NCBI RefSeq assembly: GCF_000725485.1
Contig: NZ_JOAG01000010.1
Coordinates: forward strand, 186,001 to 250,000
Direction: 5' to 3'
Source of the DNA: Nonomuraea candida
GTDB lineage: Bacteria > Actinomycetota > Actinomycetes > Streptosporangiales > Streptosporangiaceae
Length of the DNA: 64,000 bases
Shown here piece by piece: positions 7,887 to 16,516 of this stretch. Position numbers and translations under genes: made by a program. Within the stretch, counting starts at the first letter, position 1. Each line of letters starts with the position of its first letter. A model generated the notes under the pieces. That model ran no database searches, had not been told where the DNA came from, and saw only the letters and a program-made list of their open reading frames with translations.

Positions 7887-9236
7887 GTGAGCGCCTATCT
7901 CGGGCTGCTGGCCCTCTTGCTCCTCACTGCGGCGACGGGCTACTTCGTCGCCCAGGAGTTCGCCTTCGTGGCCGCCGATCGCGGCGTGCTGCGTGAGCAG
8001 GCCGCCGCCGGCGACGTCTCCGCCCAGAAGGCACTCCAAGTCACTTCTCGCCTGTCCTTCATGCTCTCCGGCGCCCAGCTCGGCATCACGGTGACGGCGC
8101 TGCTGGTCGGGTTCCTGGCCGAGCCGGCGATCGCCACGATCACCCGGCCCTGGCTGGCCGACGCCGGCCTGTCCGACTCGATGATCACGGGTGTCTCCGT
8201 GGCGATCGGCGTCTTCGTGGCGACCGTGGTGCAGATGGTGCTCGGCGAGCTGGCCCCGAAGAACCTGGGCATCGCCAGGCCGGAGCCGGTCGCCAAGTTC
8301 CTGGCCCGTTCGACGCTGGTCTATCTGACCGTCGTCGGCCCGGTGGTCAGGCTGTTCGACTCGGCCGCCACCGGCCTGCTCAGACGCGTCGGCATCGAGC
8401 CGGTGGAGGAGGTGGAGCACGGCGCCACCCCCGAGGAGCTGTCGCGCATCATCGCCGACTCGACCCAGGCGGGCGAGCTGCCGCCGAGGCTGTCGGACCT
8501 GCTGGAGCGGGCGCTGAGGTTCGGCGACCGCACCGCCGAGGAGATCATGGTCCCCCGCCCCAGGGTGGTGGTGCTGCGCTCCTCGCAGCCCATCTCCGAC
8601 CTGCTGTCGGTGATGCGCGAGTGCGGCCACTCCCGCTACCCGGTGCTCGGTGACGACGGTGACGTGGCGGGCGTGACCGGCGTGCGCGAGCTGCTCGCCT
8701 CCGGCCTCGACGAGGGCCGCATCGCCACCATCACGCGCCCCGCGCTGCTGGTCCCCGACTCGGTCCCGCTGCCCGCCGTCCTGGACCGGATGAGGGCCGC
8801 GAAGGACGACATCGCCTGCGTCATCGACGAGTACGGCGGCCTGGCCGGCGTCATCACCGTGGAGGACCTGGCGGAAGAGCTGGTCGGTGAGCTCGTCGAC
8901 GAGAACGACCCGGAGCCGGTGGGCGCGGTGGAGCACCCCGACGGCATCTGGGAGGTCCCCGGCAGCCTCCGCCTGGACGAGGTGGAGCGCGCGACCGGCG
9001 TGGCGCTCCCCGAGAGCGACGACTACGACACCCTCGCCGGCCTGGTGCTGGCCAAGCTGGGCAGGATGCCGAACCCGGGTGACACGGTCGTCGTGCCGAT
9101 CACCCCCGACGCGGACCCGTTCGCGGAGACGGCACAGGAACATCTGGCGGAACTCACAGTCATGTCACTCAACCGCCGCGTCCCCGAGTGGGTGCGGCTG
9201 ACGCCCCTCCAGCACGTGGAGGCGACGTCCCGATGA
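7887..9236 (+). CDS. CNNM/CBS-pair membrane protein (HlyC/CorC family), first of two
   Basis: 449 residues. Residues 1-200 hold a DUF21/CNNM membrane domain (FVAQEFAFVAADRG, LSFMLSGAQLGITVTALLVG, LGELAPKNLGIA). A CBS-domain pair follows at about 215-335 (EEIMVPRPRVVVL, IDEYGGLAGVITVEDLAEEL), then a CorC_HlyC C-terminal domain (GDTVVVPI). Family members are linked to magnesium/cobalt efflux and resistance. The name hemolysin is historical. The GTG start has GAGGG upstream. The stop overlaps the next gene by ATGA, so the two are translationally coupled and may form a heteromer. Confidence 0.9.
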   Translation: MSAYLGLLALLLLTAATGYFVAQEFAFVAADRGVLREQAAAGDVSAQKALQVTSRLSFMLSGAQLGITVTALLVGFLAEPAIATITRPWLADAGLSDSMITGVSVAIGVFVATVVQMVLGELAPKNLGIARPEPVAKFLARSTLVYLTVVGPVVRLFDSAATGLLRRVGIEPVEEVEHGATPEELSRIIADSTQAGELPPRLSDLLERALRFGDRTAEEIMVPRPRVVVLRSSQPISDLLSVMRECGHSRYPVLGDDGDVAGVTGVRELLASGLDEGRIATITRPALLVPDSVPLPAVLDRMRAAKDDIACVIDEYGGLAGVITVEDLAEELVGELVDENDPEPVGAVEHPDGIWEVPGSLRLDEVERATGVALPESDDYDTLAGLVLAKLGRMPNPGDTVVVPITPDADPFAETAQEHLAELTVMSLNRRVPEWVRLTPLQHVEATSR

Positions 9237-10243
9237 CCATGATCATCATAAGCCTCGCGCTGCTCGCCTTCAACGCGCTCTTCGTGGCCGCGGAGTTCGC
9301 CTTCGTCTCCTCCCGGCGCCACCGCCTGGAGGAGATGGCCTCGGGCGGCAACCGCCTGGTCAGGATGGCCGCCAGGTCGGCGGCCGGCGGCAGCAGGCAG
9401 CTCTCGCTCATGCTGGCCGGCGCCCAGCTCGGCATCACGCTGTGCACGCTGGGGCTGGGGCAGGTCACCGAGCCGGCGATCGAGCACTACCTGGAGCCGG
9501 TCTTCGCGGCCATCGGCGTCCCCGAGGCGCTGCGCCTGCCGATCGCGCTGACGTTCTCGCTGGCCCTGGTGACCTTCCTGCACATGGTGGTGGGCGAGAT
9601 GGCGCCCAAGTCCTGGGCGCTGACGCACCCGGAGCGGGCCGCGTTGCTGCTCACGTTCCCGTTCCGGGCCTTCACCACCGTGATGCGCCCGCTGCTGTCG
9701 ACGCTGAACGGCCTGACGAACGTGCTGCTCCACCTCTTCGGCGTGCAGGCGCGAGACGAGCTGGCGACGACCAGGACGCCGCGCCAGCTCGCCATGCTCG
9801 TGGGCGAGTCGGGCCGGATGGGCCTGCTCGACCGCGAGGAGCACGACCTGCTGACCAGGGCGCTGCGGCTGGACGACGAGGGCATCGAACGCCTGATGGT
9901 GCCCATCGACCGGGCCGTCAAGGTGCCGGTGACGGCCACGGCGTCCGAGATCAGGTCCGTCGCGGCGGGCAGCCGCCACCTGCGGCTCCTGGTGGAGGGC
10001 CCCACGGGGGTGAGCAGCGCGCTGCACGCCCGCGACGCCCTGCTGAAGCCCGGCAGCACGGCCGGGGACCTCGCGCGGCCCCTGCCGAAGCTCCCGTGCG
10101 TCACGCAGGTGCCCGAGGCCGTCACGGTCCTGCAGGAGGCGCGCTCCCACCTCGGCCTGGTGACGAACCAGGACGGCGAGGTCATCGGCATGGTGAGCCT
10201 CACCGACCTGGTGGGCGAGCTCCTGGACACCAGGGCCGCCTGA
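9233..10243 (+). CDS. CNNM/CBS-pair membrane protein, second of two
   Basis: 336-residue paralogue of the preceding gene with the same CNNM membrane domain (FVAAEFAFVSSRRHRLEEM, LAGAQLGITLCTLGLG, VVGEMAPKSWAL) and a CBS pair. The CBS part is shorter and lacks the C-terminal CorC_HlyC domain found in its partner. This one-long, one-short pairing is common in actinobacteria and suggests complementary subunits of a magnesium/cobalt-related transporter. Start at 9233 (ATGA overlap) with GGAGGCGACG upstream. Confidence 0.88.
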   Translation: MTMIIISLALLAFNALFVAAEFAFVSSRRHRLEEMASGGNRLVRMAARSAAGGSRQLSLMLAGAQLGITLCTLGLGQVTEPAIEHYLEPVFAAIGVPEALRLPIALTFSLALVTFLHMVVGEMAPKSWALTHPERAALLLTFPFRAFTTVMRPLLSTLNGLTNVLLHLFGVQARDELATTRTPRQLAMLVGESGRMGLLDREEHDLLTRALRLDDEGIERLMVPIDRAVKVPVTATASEIRSVAAGSRHLRLLVEGPTGVSSALHARDALLKPGSTAGDLARPLPKLPCVTQVPEAVTVLQEARSHLGLVTNQDGEVIGMVSLTDLVGELLDTRAA

Positions 10244-10256
10244 CCCTCCCTCCGCT

Positions 10257-10285
10257 CCGGTACGGGCACGGCACGCCCGTACCGG
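10257..10285 (+). terminator. Strong hairpin after the CNNM pair
   Basis: Eleven-base arms CCGGTACGGGC and GCCCGTACCGG with a seven-base loop start 14 bases after the stop codon. No T-run follows, as is common for actinobacterial terminators. Confidence 0.6.
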
Positions 10286-10422
10286 GCGGCTCAGCGCGTG
10301 TTCGCGCGCTGTCAGAGCCGTGTCAGCGGCGGCCGCCATCTTCGGAGTGCGAGCCGGACGGCGACGAGGCGCACAGGAGCCTCGGACGCCTGCCACCCGG
10401 AGAGACGGAAGAGGAAGCGCCC

Positions 10423-10530
10423 ATGTCGAACGTCAGCCTGTCCGAGTCGAACGTGAACCTGTCCGAGCTGGTCGCCGCCCGCCTGATCGTGGGCGTGGAC
10501 CTGGCCGGCCGCCTGTTCACCCGCGCCTGA
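10423..10530 (+). CDS. 35-residue small protein of unknown function
   Basis: An ATG preceded by GAGGAAGCGCCC opens a 35-codon frame. The N-terminus is a near-exact duplication of seven residues (SNVSLSE then SNVNLSE), encoded by a 21-bp direct duplication, followed by a short hydrophobic stretch (AARLIVGVDLAGRLF) and RA. No family is recognised. It could be a small regulatory or signalling peptide or a membrane-associated microprotein. A chance ORF cannot be excluded, but the ribosome site and the hairpin downstream (10587-10614) support a real transcription unit. Confidence 0.4.
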   Translation: MSNVSLSESNVNLSELVAARLIVGVDLAGRLFTRA

Positions 10531-10586
10531 CCGCCTCGCGGGCGTCCGCACCCCTGGCGCCCGCCCGGCGCGGGCCCGTTCCGGCG

Positions 10587-10614
10587 CGGGCCCGTTCCGA
10601 TCGGAATCGGGCCC
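10587..10614. terminator. GC-rich inverted repeat after the small ORF
   Basis: GCGGGCCCGTTCCGATCGGAA followed by TCGGGCCC forms a long stem with a single bulge and a four-base centre. It lies about 60 bp after the small ORF and is a likely terminator, though an operator is also possible. A partial copy of the left arm occurs just upstream at about 10571. Confidence 0.45.
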
Positions 10615-10655
10615 GGCGGAAAAGAGCGGTGCGTGCCGCAGCGGTAACCACATAA

Positions 10656-10671
10656 TGTGACCTAAATCACG
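10656..10671 (+). promoter_or_regulatory. CRP-like binding site
   Basis: TGTGACCTAAATCACG matches the CRP/FNR-type consensus TGTGA-N6-TCACA at nine of ten specific positions. It lies in a 300-bp non-coding stretch. The nearest downstream element on the plus strand is the possible small RNA ending in the hairpin at 10760-10785, and fhaA starts 440 bp away. Confidence 0.6.
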
Positions 10672-10689
10672 TAAGTCATCCGAAAGCGA

Positions 10690-10790
10690 TCTGCAAGCGG
10701 GGGGCTCTACGGTCTCCATGCGGAGCACAACCGTTCACACAAGGTCGTGACAAAGAAGTAGCCCCGGCTCTTGCGAACCGGGGCTTGTTT
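10690..10790 (+). ncRNA. Possible small RNA with Rho-independent terminator
   Basis: Between the CRP-like site and the tRNA there is no plausible protein gene. The stretch ends in the perfect hairpin AGCCCCGG (10760-10767) / CCGGGGCT (10778-10785) followed by TGTTT. It also holds a run GCGGGGGGC and a short stem around TCTCCATGCGGAG. This fits a CRP-regulated small RNA of about 100 nucleotides on the plus strand. The same hairpin could instead terminate tRNA-Leu from the other strand, so this call is tentative and its 5' end is unknown. Confidence 0.3.
10760..10785. terminator. Rho-independent hairpin between the possible sRNA and tRNA-Leu
   Basis: Perfect eight-base arms AGCCCCGG and CCGGGGCT enclose a ten-base loop. 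On the plus strand it is followed by TGTTT. On the minus strand it lies 44 bases beyond the tRNA 3' end and is followed by ACTTCTTTG. It can therefore serve either direction. Confidence 0.75.
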
Positions 10791-10829
10791 CGTCAGTGTG
10801 GGTCTGCCGATTTCATCGGTGACCCGAGG

Positions 10830-10912
10830 TGGGCGAGGAGGGATTTGAACCCTCACGTCCTTTCGGACACACGGACCTGAACCGTGCGCGTCTGCCGTTC
10901 CGCCACCCGCCC
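10830..10912 (-). tRNA. tRNA-Leu (anticodon CAG)
   Basis: Read on the minus strand, a seven-pair acceptor stem (GGGCGGG with CTCGCCC), a D arm (GGCGGAACGGCAGACGC), and the anticodon stem CACGG/CCGTG around loop TTCAGGT give anticodon CAG. The long class II variable arm GTCCGAAAGGAC and the T arm GAGGG-TTCAAAT-CCCTC complete the cloverleaf. Discriminator A is followed by CC, and the full CCA is not encoded. A tRNA-Leu(CAG) next to fhaA is also seen in mycobacteria. Beyond it, 10913-11110 holds no gene and should carry the fhaA promoter. Confidence 0.96.
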
Positions 10913-11110
10913 TTGTGGGTGCGGAAAGAACATTAGCACGGAACAGCCAGTGGTACTGAACCCGGATACGATCGCATAAGACACGGGAGCGGAGGAGCTG
11001 GGCGCGGCAGCCGACGGGCGCCTGGCACGCCGCGACGTGGAACGAGCGGAAACCGGGCGCCGAAGCGTCTCGGGGCCGCGATCATATGCACGGAGGAAGG
11101 GAGGTACCCG

Positions 11111-11851
11111 GTGGGAGTCCTTCAGCGCTTCGAGCGAAGGCTCGAAGGCTTGGTTGAGGGGGCCTTTGCGCGGGCGTTCAAATCTGACCTTCAGCCGGTC
11201 GAGGTCGCCAGCGCGGTTCAGCGGGAGATGGATGAGCGTGCGGCGATCGTCGCGCAGGGTCGGACGCTCGTGCCCAACGACTTCGTGGTCGAGCTGTCCA
11301 CGACCGACAGCGAACGGCTCGAGGTCTACGCCGACAGCATCAGCCACGAGCTGGCCAACCTCGCCAGGGAGTACGCCAAGGAACAGGGCTACTCCTTTGT
11401 GGGACCGGTCCGGGTCCGTTTCGAGACCGCGGGCGACCTGGCTGTGGGTCTGTTCCGCATCAGGTCGGGGGTCATCCGCGGCGCGACGGTCGAGCAGGAC
11501 GAGATCCGTCAGCCGGCGAGCGACCTGCCCCCTTCCCGTCCGCACGCGTTCAACGGGCGGCCGCGGCTGCTCGTCTCCACGCAGGACGATCCGCAGGGCG
11601 ACCGCTCCTACGAGCTCACCACTCCGGTGACCTTGCTCGGCAGGGGCACCGACTGCGATCTCCGCCTCGTCGATCCAGGAGTCTCGCGGCACCACGCGGA
11701 GCTGCGCGTCGAGGGCCAGCTCGTGGTCCTCGTCGATCTCGGATCGACGAACGGCACCTTCGTCAATGGCCAGCCGGTACGCAGGATCGAGCTCCAGAAC
11801 GGCACGCGAGTGACCCTGGGGCGTACGACTCTGGTGTTCCGGCGCGATTAG
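11111..11851 (+). CDS. fhaA: FhaA: DUF3662 and FHA domain protein
   Basis: 246 residues: an N-terminal DUF3662 domain (1-115, GVLQRFERRLEGLVEGAFARA) and a C-terminal FHA domain (160-246, LLGRGTDCDLRL, DPGVSRHHAEL, LGSTNGTFVNG). FHA domains bind phosphothreonine; FhaA is a substrate and partner of PknB and of cell-wall precursor flippases in mycobacteria. It is about half the length of the mycobacterial protein because the Gln/Pro/Tyr-rich linker is missing. The GTG start has a strong site (AGGAAGGGAGG). First gene of the kinase/division operon. Confidence 0.93.
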   Translation: MGVLQRFERRLEGLVEGAFARAFKSDLQPVEVASAVQREMDERAAIVAQGRTLVPNDFVVELSTTDSERLEVYADSISHELANLAREYAKEQGYSFVGPVRVRFETAGDLAVGLFRIRSGVIRGATVEQDEIRQPASDLPPSRPHAFNGRPRLLVSTQDDPQGDRSYELTTPVTLLGRGTDCDLRLVDPGVSRHHAELRVEGQLVVLVDLGSTNGTFVNGQPVRRIELQNGTRVTLGRTTLVFRRD

Positions 11852-11868
11852 GGGTAGACAAACGGTCC

Positions 11869-12339
11869 ATGTCCGAGCTCACGCTGCTGCTGATCCGGCT
11901 CGCTTTCCTGGCGGTGCTGTGGTTCTTCGTCATTGCCGCAGTCGGCGTGATCCGGACTGACTTGTTCGGCTCACGTACGGCTCCCGCGGGTGGGCGCAAA
12001 AGCGCCAAACCCGCCAAACCGGTGGTCAAGCCCAAGAGCAAGAAGGGCGAGCCACGCCAGCTCATCGTCACCGGTGGCCCTCTCCAAGGCACCACCATCA
12101 ACCTCACGGAGACGCCCATCACCATTGGCCGGGCGAATGACGCCACGCTGGTAGTCACCGACGACTACGCTTCCAGCCGGCATGCCCGGCTCTTCCCTCA
12201 GGACGGTCAATGGATCGTGGAAGATCTTGGGTCCACCAACGGCACGTATCTCGACCGCTCGAAAGTCACCCGCCCGACCCCGGTGCCGCTCGGTGTTCCG
12301 ATCCGCGTCGGCAAAACAGTCATTGAATTGCGCAAATGA
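11869..12339 (+). CDS. fhaB: FhaB/FipA: membrane-anchored FHA protein
   Basis: 156 residues: one N-terminal membrane segment (LLLIRLAFLAVLWFFVIAAVG), a Lys/Pro-rich linker (SAKPAKPVVKPKSKKG) and an FHA domain (ITIGRANDATLVV, DDYASSRHARLF, DLGSTNGTYLD) with the Arg, Ser-Arg-His and Asn residues for phosphothreonine binding. In mycobacteria FipA links PknA signalling to FtsZ/FtsQ under stress. It follows fhaA by 17 bp and its stop overlaps pstP (ATGA). Confidence 0.93.
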   Translation: MSELTLLLIRLAFLAVLWFFVIAAVGVIRTDLFGSRTAPAGGRKSAKPAKPVVKPKSKKGEPRQLIVTGGPLQGTTINLTETPITIGRANDATLVVTDDYASSRHARLFPQDGQWIVEDLGSTNGTYLDRSKVTRPTPVPLGVPIRVGKTVIELRK

Positions 12340-13637
12340 CCATCGCACTCCGCTACGCCGCCCGCTCGGACGTCGGCCTCCTCCGCGAAGGAAACGAGGA
12401 CTCGGCGTACGCTAGCGGCCGCCTGCTCGCCGTCGCCGACGGCATGGGCGGGCACGCACACGGCGAGGTGGCGAGCTCAGTCGCCATCGCCGCCATGGCC
12501 TCTCTGGAAGAGGCCCAACAGGGGGGTGACCTGCTCAACGCCATCGAGGCAGCGGTACGCGACGCCAACCGCAAGCTGCACGAAATGGTGGGGCGGGATC
12601 CCAGCCTCAAAGGCATGGGCACGACTCTGACGGCCATGCTCTGGAACGGCACCCAGGTCGCGCTGGTGCACGTCGGCGACTCGCGCGCCTACCTGCTCAG
12701 ACGCGGGGAGCTCTACCAGATCACGCATGACCACACGCTGGTGCAGCAGCTCGTCGACGACGGGCGCATCACGCCGGAAGAGGCGGCCACGCATCCGCAG
12801 CGCTCGATCCTGCTGCGCGCGCTCGACGGCAGCGGCGAGGTCGATCCCGACCTCACGCTCCGCGAGGCGCAGGTGGGCGATCGCTACCTGCTTTGTTCGG
12901 ACGGTCTGTCGGGCGTGGTCAGCGCGGAGACGCTGCACGCCACGCTGACCAACATCGACGACCCGGAGGAGGTCGTCCGCCAGCTCATCGACCTGGCGAA
13001 CCGAGGGGGCGGGCCCGACAACATCACGTGCGTGCTCGCCGACGTGCTGGAGATCGGCGACGGGCAGCAGCTGCCCGCCGAGGCCGCCGTGGTCGGCGCG
13101 GCGGGCATGAACCGCCTGCACGATGACCCCCAGGAGACCTCGCCGGGGCGAGCGAGCGCGGTGACCGCGCCCCAGCCGGTGCTCTCCGACGACGACTTCG
13201 ATGAGCCGGTCGCGCAGGCGACCCGGCGCTCGGGGAGGCGTCGCCGGGTGTGGCCCGTGCTGGTCACCGTGCTCGGCGTGGGCGTCGTCGGCGTCGCGGC
13301 CGGCGGATATTTCGGTTATCAGTGGACCCAGGACCAGTTCTTCGTCGGGGCCAGGGGCGACGAAGTGGTCGTGTTCCAGGGCATCCAGAAGGAGGTGGGG
13401 CCGTTCCAGCTCTTCCACGTCTCCCAGCCCACGGGCAAGAAGCTCTCCCAGTTGTCCGAGGCCGACCGCGCGCTGATCAAGAGCGGCATCCCGGTCACCA
13501 CCGTCGCCGAAGGCGTAACGAGGATCAACAGGTTGAATTTCGCCGAGGAAGAATCCAAGGAAGAGCCCACCACGGAGGCGAGCGACTCCCCCAAGTCGAC
13601 CGCCACCCCCACCGCGACCAAGACGAAGCAGCAGTAA
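12336..13637 (+). CDS. pstP: PstP: PP2C-type Ser/Thr phosphatase
   Basis: 433 residues. A PP2C catalytic domain (5-240) carries the metal-binding Asp motifs RSDVGLLREGNEDS, VADGMGGHAHGE, VHVGDSRAYLL, LLCSDGLSG and GGGPDNITCV. Then come an acidic/proline linker, one membrane segment (VLVTVLGVGVVGVAAGGYFG) and an extracytoplasmic tail ending in a Thr/Lys-rich stretch. PstP reverses phosphorylation by PknA and PknB, encoded downstream in the same operon. The ATG overlaps the fhaB stop, and rodA begins at the base after its stop. Confidence 0.94.
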   Translation: MTIALRYAARSDVGLLREGNEDSAYASGRLLAVADGMGGHAHGEVASSVAIAAMASLEEAQQGGDLLNAIEAAVRDANRKLHEMVGRDPSLKGMGTTLTAMLWNGTQVALVHVGDSRAYLLRRGELYQITHDHTLVQQLVDDGRITPEEAATHPQRSILLRALDGSGEVDPDLTLREAQVGDRYLLCSDGLSGVVSAETLHATLTNIDDPEEVVRQLIDLANRGGGPDNITCVLADVLEIGDGQQLPAEAAVVGAAGMNRLHDDPQETSPGRASAVTAPQPVLSDDDFDEPVAQATRRSGRRRRVWPVLVTVLGVGVVGVAAGGYFGYQWTQDQFFVGARGDEVVVFQGIQKEVGPFQLFHVSQPTGKKLSQLSEADRALIKSGIPVTTVAEGVTRINRLNFAEEESKEEPTTEASDSPKSTATPTATKTKQQ

Positions 13638-15059
13638 ATGAGCGAAGCCGCCGTCGATCCCGTCCCGATGCCCGCCAAGCGGCGCGGGGCCCAGTTGTTC
13701 ATGCTCGCGCTCGCGGTGGTCATCGTCATGGGCGCCTACGCCAACGTGGGCCTGGCGATGGACGGGCAGATCCCCGCGGGCATGCTGACGTACGGGCTCG
13801 GGCTGGGCGGCCTGATGCTGGCCGCCTACCTGGTGCTGGCCAAGTTCGCCCCGTGGGCCGACCCGCTGATCCTGCCGCTGGTGACCGTCATCAACGGCCT
13901 CGGCCTGGTGATGATCTACCGGCTGGAGGCCGGCGGCATGCCGCTGGCCTCGGCCACCAACCAGATCATGTGGACGGCCGTCGGGGTCGTGATGTTCACC
14001 GTCACCCTGATCGTGCTGCGCGACCATCGCGCGCTCCAGCGGCTCACCTACACCGCGGGCGCCGTCGGCATGGTCCTGCTGGCGCTCCCGGCGGTCCTGC
14101 CGGGCAGCATCAGCGAGGTCCAGGGCGCCAAGATCTGGATCCGGTTCGGTGACTTCGCCTCCATCCAGCCGGGCGAGTTCGCCAAGCTGCTGCTCGTCGT
14201 CTTCTTCGCCGGCTACCTGGTCGCCAAGCGCGACGTGCTGGCGCTGGCCGGGCGGCGGCTGCTCTTCATCGACCTGCCCCGGGCCAGGGACCTCGGCCCC
14301 GTCCTGGTCACCTGGGGGCTCAGCCTGCTCGTCCTGGTCTTCGAGAAGGACCTGGGCACCTCGCTGCTGCTGTTCGGCACGTTCATCGCGATGCTCTACA
14401 TCGCCACCCAGCGCACCTCGTGGGTGCTGATCGGCGTGCTGCTCTTCGTCGGCGGCGCGTATATGGCGGGGCTGGTCTTCGACCACGTGGGCGCCCGGTT
14501 CGACGCCTGGCTCGACCCGGCCAACCCGATCCATTACGGCAACGCCGACATCTGCCAGCAAGACCCGCCCGGCGACCCGATGTGCAGCAAGAGCTACCAG
14601 ATCATGCAGGGCCTGTTCGGGTTCGGCGCGGGCGGCATCCTCGGCACCGGGCTGGCCCAGGGTCACCCCGACGAGATCCCGCTGTCGTTCTCCGACTTCA
14701 TCTTCGCCGCGACGGGCGAGGAGCTGGGCCTGACCGGCCTGATGGCGCTGCTGATGATCTACGCGCTGCTGGTCGAGCGGGGCCTGCGCACCGGGCTCGC
14801 GGCCCGCGACCCGTTCTCCAAGCTGCTGGCGGGCGGCCTGTCGTTCATCCTCGCCTGGCAGGTGTTCATCATCGTCGGCGGTGTGACCAACCTCATCCCG
14901 CTGACCGGCCTGGTCACCCCCTTCATGTCCCAGGGCGGCTCGGCGCTGCTGGCTAACTGGATCCTTATCGCGCTCCTGGTACGCATGTCTGATGCGGCGC
15001 GCAGGCCTCCGCCCCAGGCGATCCAGAACGAAGGACTGACGCAGGTGTTCCAGCGATGA
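13638..15059 (+). CDS. rodA: RodA/FtsW-type SEDS peptidoglycan polymerase
   Basis: 473-residue polytopic membrane protein of the SEDS family with about 12 membrane segments. FxPGEFAKLL-type motif IQPGEFAKLLLVVFFAGYL, KDLGTSLLLF (catalytic Asp region), FSDFIFAATGEELGL and GLVTPFMSQGGSALLANW are all family signatures. It polymerises glycan strands from lipid II with its cognate class B PBP, here PbpA encoded next and overlapping by ATGA. FtsW and RodA are hard to separate by motif. Position in the pstP-pbpA block corresponds to mycobacterial rodA. Confidence 0.93.
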   Translation: MSEAAVDPVPMPAKRRGAQLFMLALAVVIVMGAYANVGLAMDGQIPAGMLTYGLGLGGLMLAAYLVLAKFAPWADPLILPLVTVINGLGLVMIYRLEAGGMPLASATNQIMWTAVGVVMFTVTLIVLRDHRALQRLTYTAGAVGMVLLALPAVLPGSISEVQGAKIWIRFGDFASIQPGEFAKLLLVVFFAGYLVAKRDVLALAGRRLLFIDLPRARDLGPVLVTWGLSLLVLVFEKDLGTSLLLFGTFIAMLYIATQRTSWVLIGVLLFVGGAYMAGLVFDHVGARFDAWLDPANPIHYGNADICQQDPPGDPMCSKSYQIMQGLFGFGAGGILGTGLAQGHPDEIPLSFSDFIFAATGEELGLTGLMALLMIYALLVERGLRTGLAARDPFSKLLAGGLSFILAWQVFIIVGGVTNLIPLTGLVTPFMSQGGSALLANWILIALLVRMSDAARRPPPQAIQNEGLTQVFQR

Positions 15060-16516
15060 ATCGCACTCTGAAGCGCGCGGCCGTGGCCTGCCTGGCCATG
15101 TTCGCGCTCCTGATGGTCAACGTGAACATCCTCCAGGCCGTCCGCGCCGAGGGGCTGCAGGACGACGCCCGCAACAGGCGCAACTTCTTCGAGCGCTACG
15201 CGATCGAGCGGGGCCGCATCACGGCCGGTGGCAAGGTGCTGGCGCAGTCGGTGGAGACGGACAGCAAGGAGTTCCGGTTCATCCGGAAATATCCGGATGC
15301 CCGCCTGTACGCGCACGTGACCGGCTTCTTTTCGCCCGAGAGCGCCGACGCGATCGAGGCGACCGAGAACCAGCTGCTCGACGGCTCCAGCGCCGACCTG
15401 CTGCTGCGCCGCAGCATCGACCTGTTCACCGGCGAGCCGACCAGGGGCGCCAGCGTCGAGCTGACGATCAACCCCAAGGCCCAGAAGGCGGCCTACGACG
15501 CGCTGCGCCAGAGCGGCAAGCGCGGGGCCGTGGTCGCGATGGACCCGAAGACCGGCGGCATCCTGGCGATGGTGTCGCTGCCGACGTACGACCCGGCCGA
15601 GCTGTCGGGCACCAACAAGGGCAAGGTCTTCACCCGCTACGACGAGCTGGCCAAGGACAAGAGCCAGCCGCTGCTGAACCGCACCATCGCGCAGACCTAC
15701 CCGCCCGGCTCGACGTTCAAGGTCGTGACGATGGCGGCCTACCTGGAGGACGACCCCTCGCGCACGCCGCAGACCACGGTGGAGGCGCCGCAGAACCTGC
15801 CGCTGCCGGGCACGAACATCAGCCTGCCCAACTACGGCGGCTCGGCCTGCGGCAGCGGCCGGGTCACGCTGGTCTTCGCGCTGGAGAAGTCCTGCAACAC
15901 GCCCTTCGGCTCGATGGGCATGGAGCTGGGCTACGACGCCATGAAGGAGCAGACCGAGAAGTTCGGCATGGGCAAGCCGCTGAGCGTGCCCATGCCCGTG
16001 GCGCAGAGCGACTTCGGCAAGCAGGAGGGCAAGGACGCCCTGGCCATGGCCTCCATCGGGCAGCGCAGCAACCGGATGACGCCGCTGCAGATGGCCATGA
16101 TCGCGGCCGGCATCGCCAATGACGGGACGGTGATGAAGCCGTACCTCGTGAGCAAGGTCACCGACGCCAAGGGTGACACCATCGAGGAGGCCGAGCAGGA
16201 CGAATGGACGCAGGCCGTCAGTTCCGAGACGGCGGCCAAGCTGCGCGAGATGATGGTGAGCGTCGTCAACAACGGCACCGCGAACCTCGCGCAGGTCCCC
16301 GGCGTCCAAGTAGGGGGTAAGACGGGCACGGCGGAGACGTCCGACAATCAGCCGCCGCATGCCTGGTTCATCTCCTTCGCCCCCGCGGAGGACCCGAAGG
16401 TGGCCCTCGCGGTCATCGTCGAGTCCGGCGCGGCCCGGGTCGGGGCGGAGGCGACCGGCGGCCACACCGCCGCGCCGATCGCAAAGGCCGTGATGGAGGC
16501 GGTGCTGAACAAGTGA
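15056..16516 (+). CDS. pbpA: PbpA: class B penicillin-binding protein
   Basis: 486 residues: an N-terminal membrane anchor (11-30), a short dimerisation region and a transpeptidase domain. Catalytic motifs are STFK (nucleophile Ser219), SCN (279-281) and KTGTAETS (around 422). It lacks PASTA domains. It crosslinks the glycan made by the SEDS protein encoded just upstream. Translation is coupled to rodA through the ATGA overlap. Confidence 0.94.
   Translation: MNRTLKRAAVACLAMFALLMVNVNILQAVRAEGLQDDARNRRNFFERYAIERGRITAGGKVLAQSVETDSKEFRFIRKYPDARLYAHVTGFFSPESADAIEATENQLLDGSSADLLLRRSIDLFTGEPTRGASVELTINPKAQKAAYDALRQSGKRGAVVAMDPKTGGILAMVSLPTYDPAELSGTNKGKVFTRYDELAKDKSQPLLNRTIAQTYPPGSTFKVVTMAAYLEDDPSRTPQTTVEAPQNLPLPGTNISLPNYGGSACGSGRVTLVFALEKSCNTPFGSMGMELGYDAMKEQTEKFGMGKPLSVPMPVAQSDFGKQEGKDALAMASIGQRSNRMTPLQMAMIAAGIANDGTVMKPYLVSKVTDAKGDTIEEAEQDEWTQAVSSETAAKLREMMVSVVNNGTANLAQVPGVQVGGKTGTAETSDNQPPHAWFISFAPAEDPKVALAVIVESGAARVGAEATGGHTAAPIAKAVMEAVLNK

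Noticed and set aside
10830..10912. Integration site of a mobile element at tRNA-Leu
   Set aside because: No integrase, excisionase or repeated tRNA 3' end is seen, and both flanks are core genes in conserved order.
12477..14666. 729-codon minus-strand frame across pstP and rodA
   Set aside because: Shadow frame rich in Asp/Gln/His/Arg, with coding evidence entirely on the plus strand.
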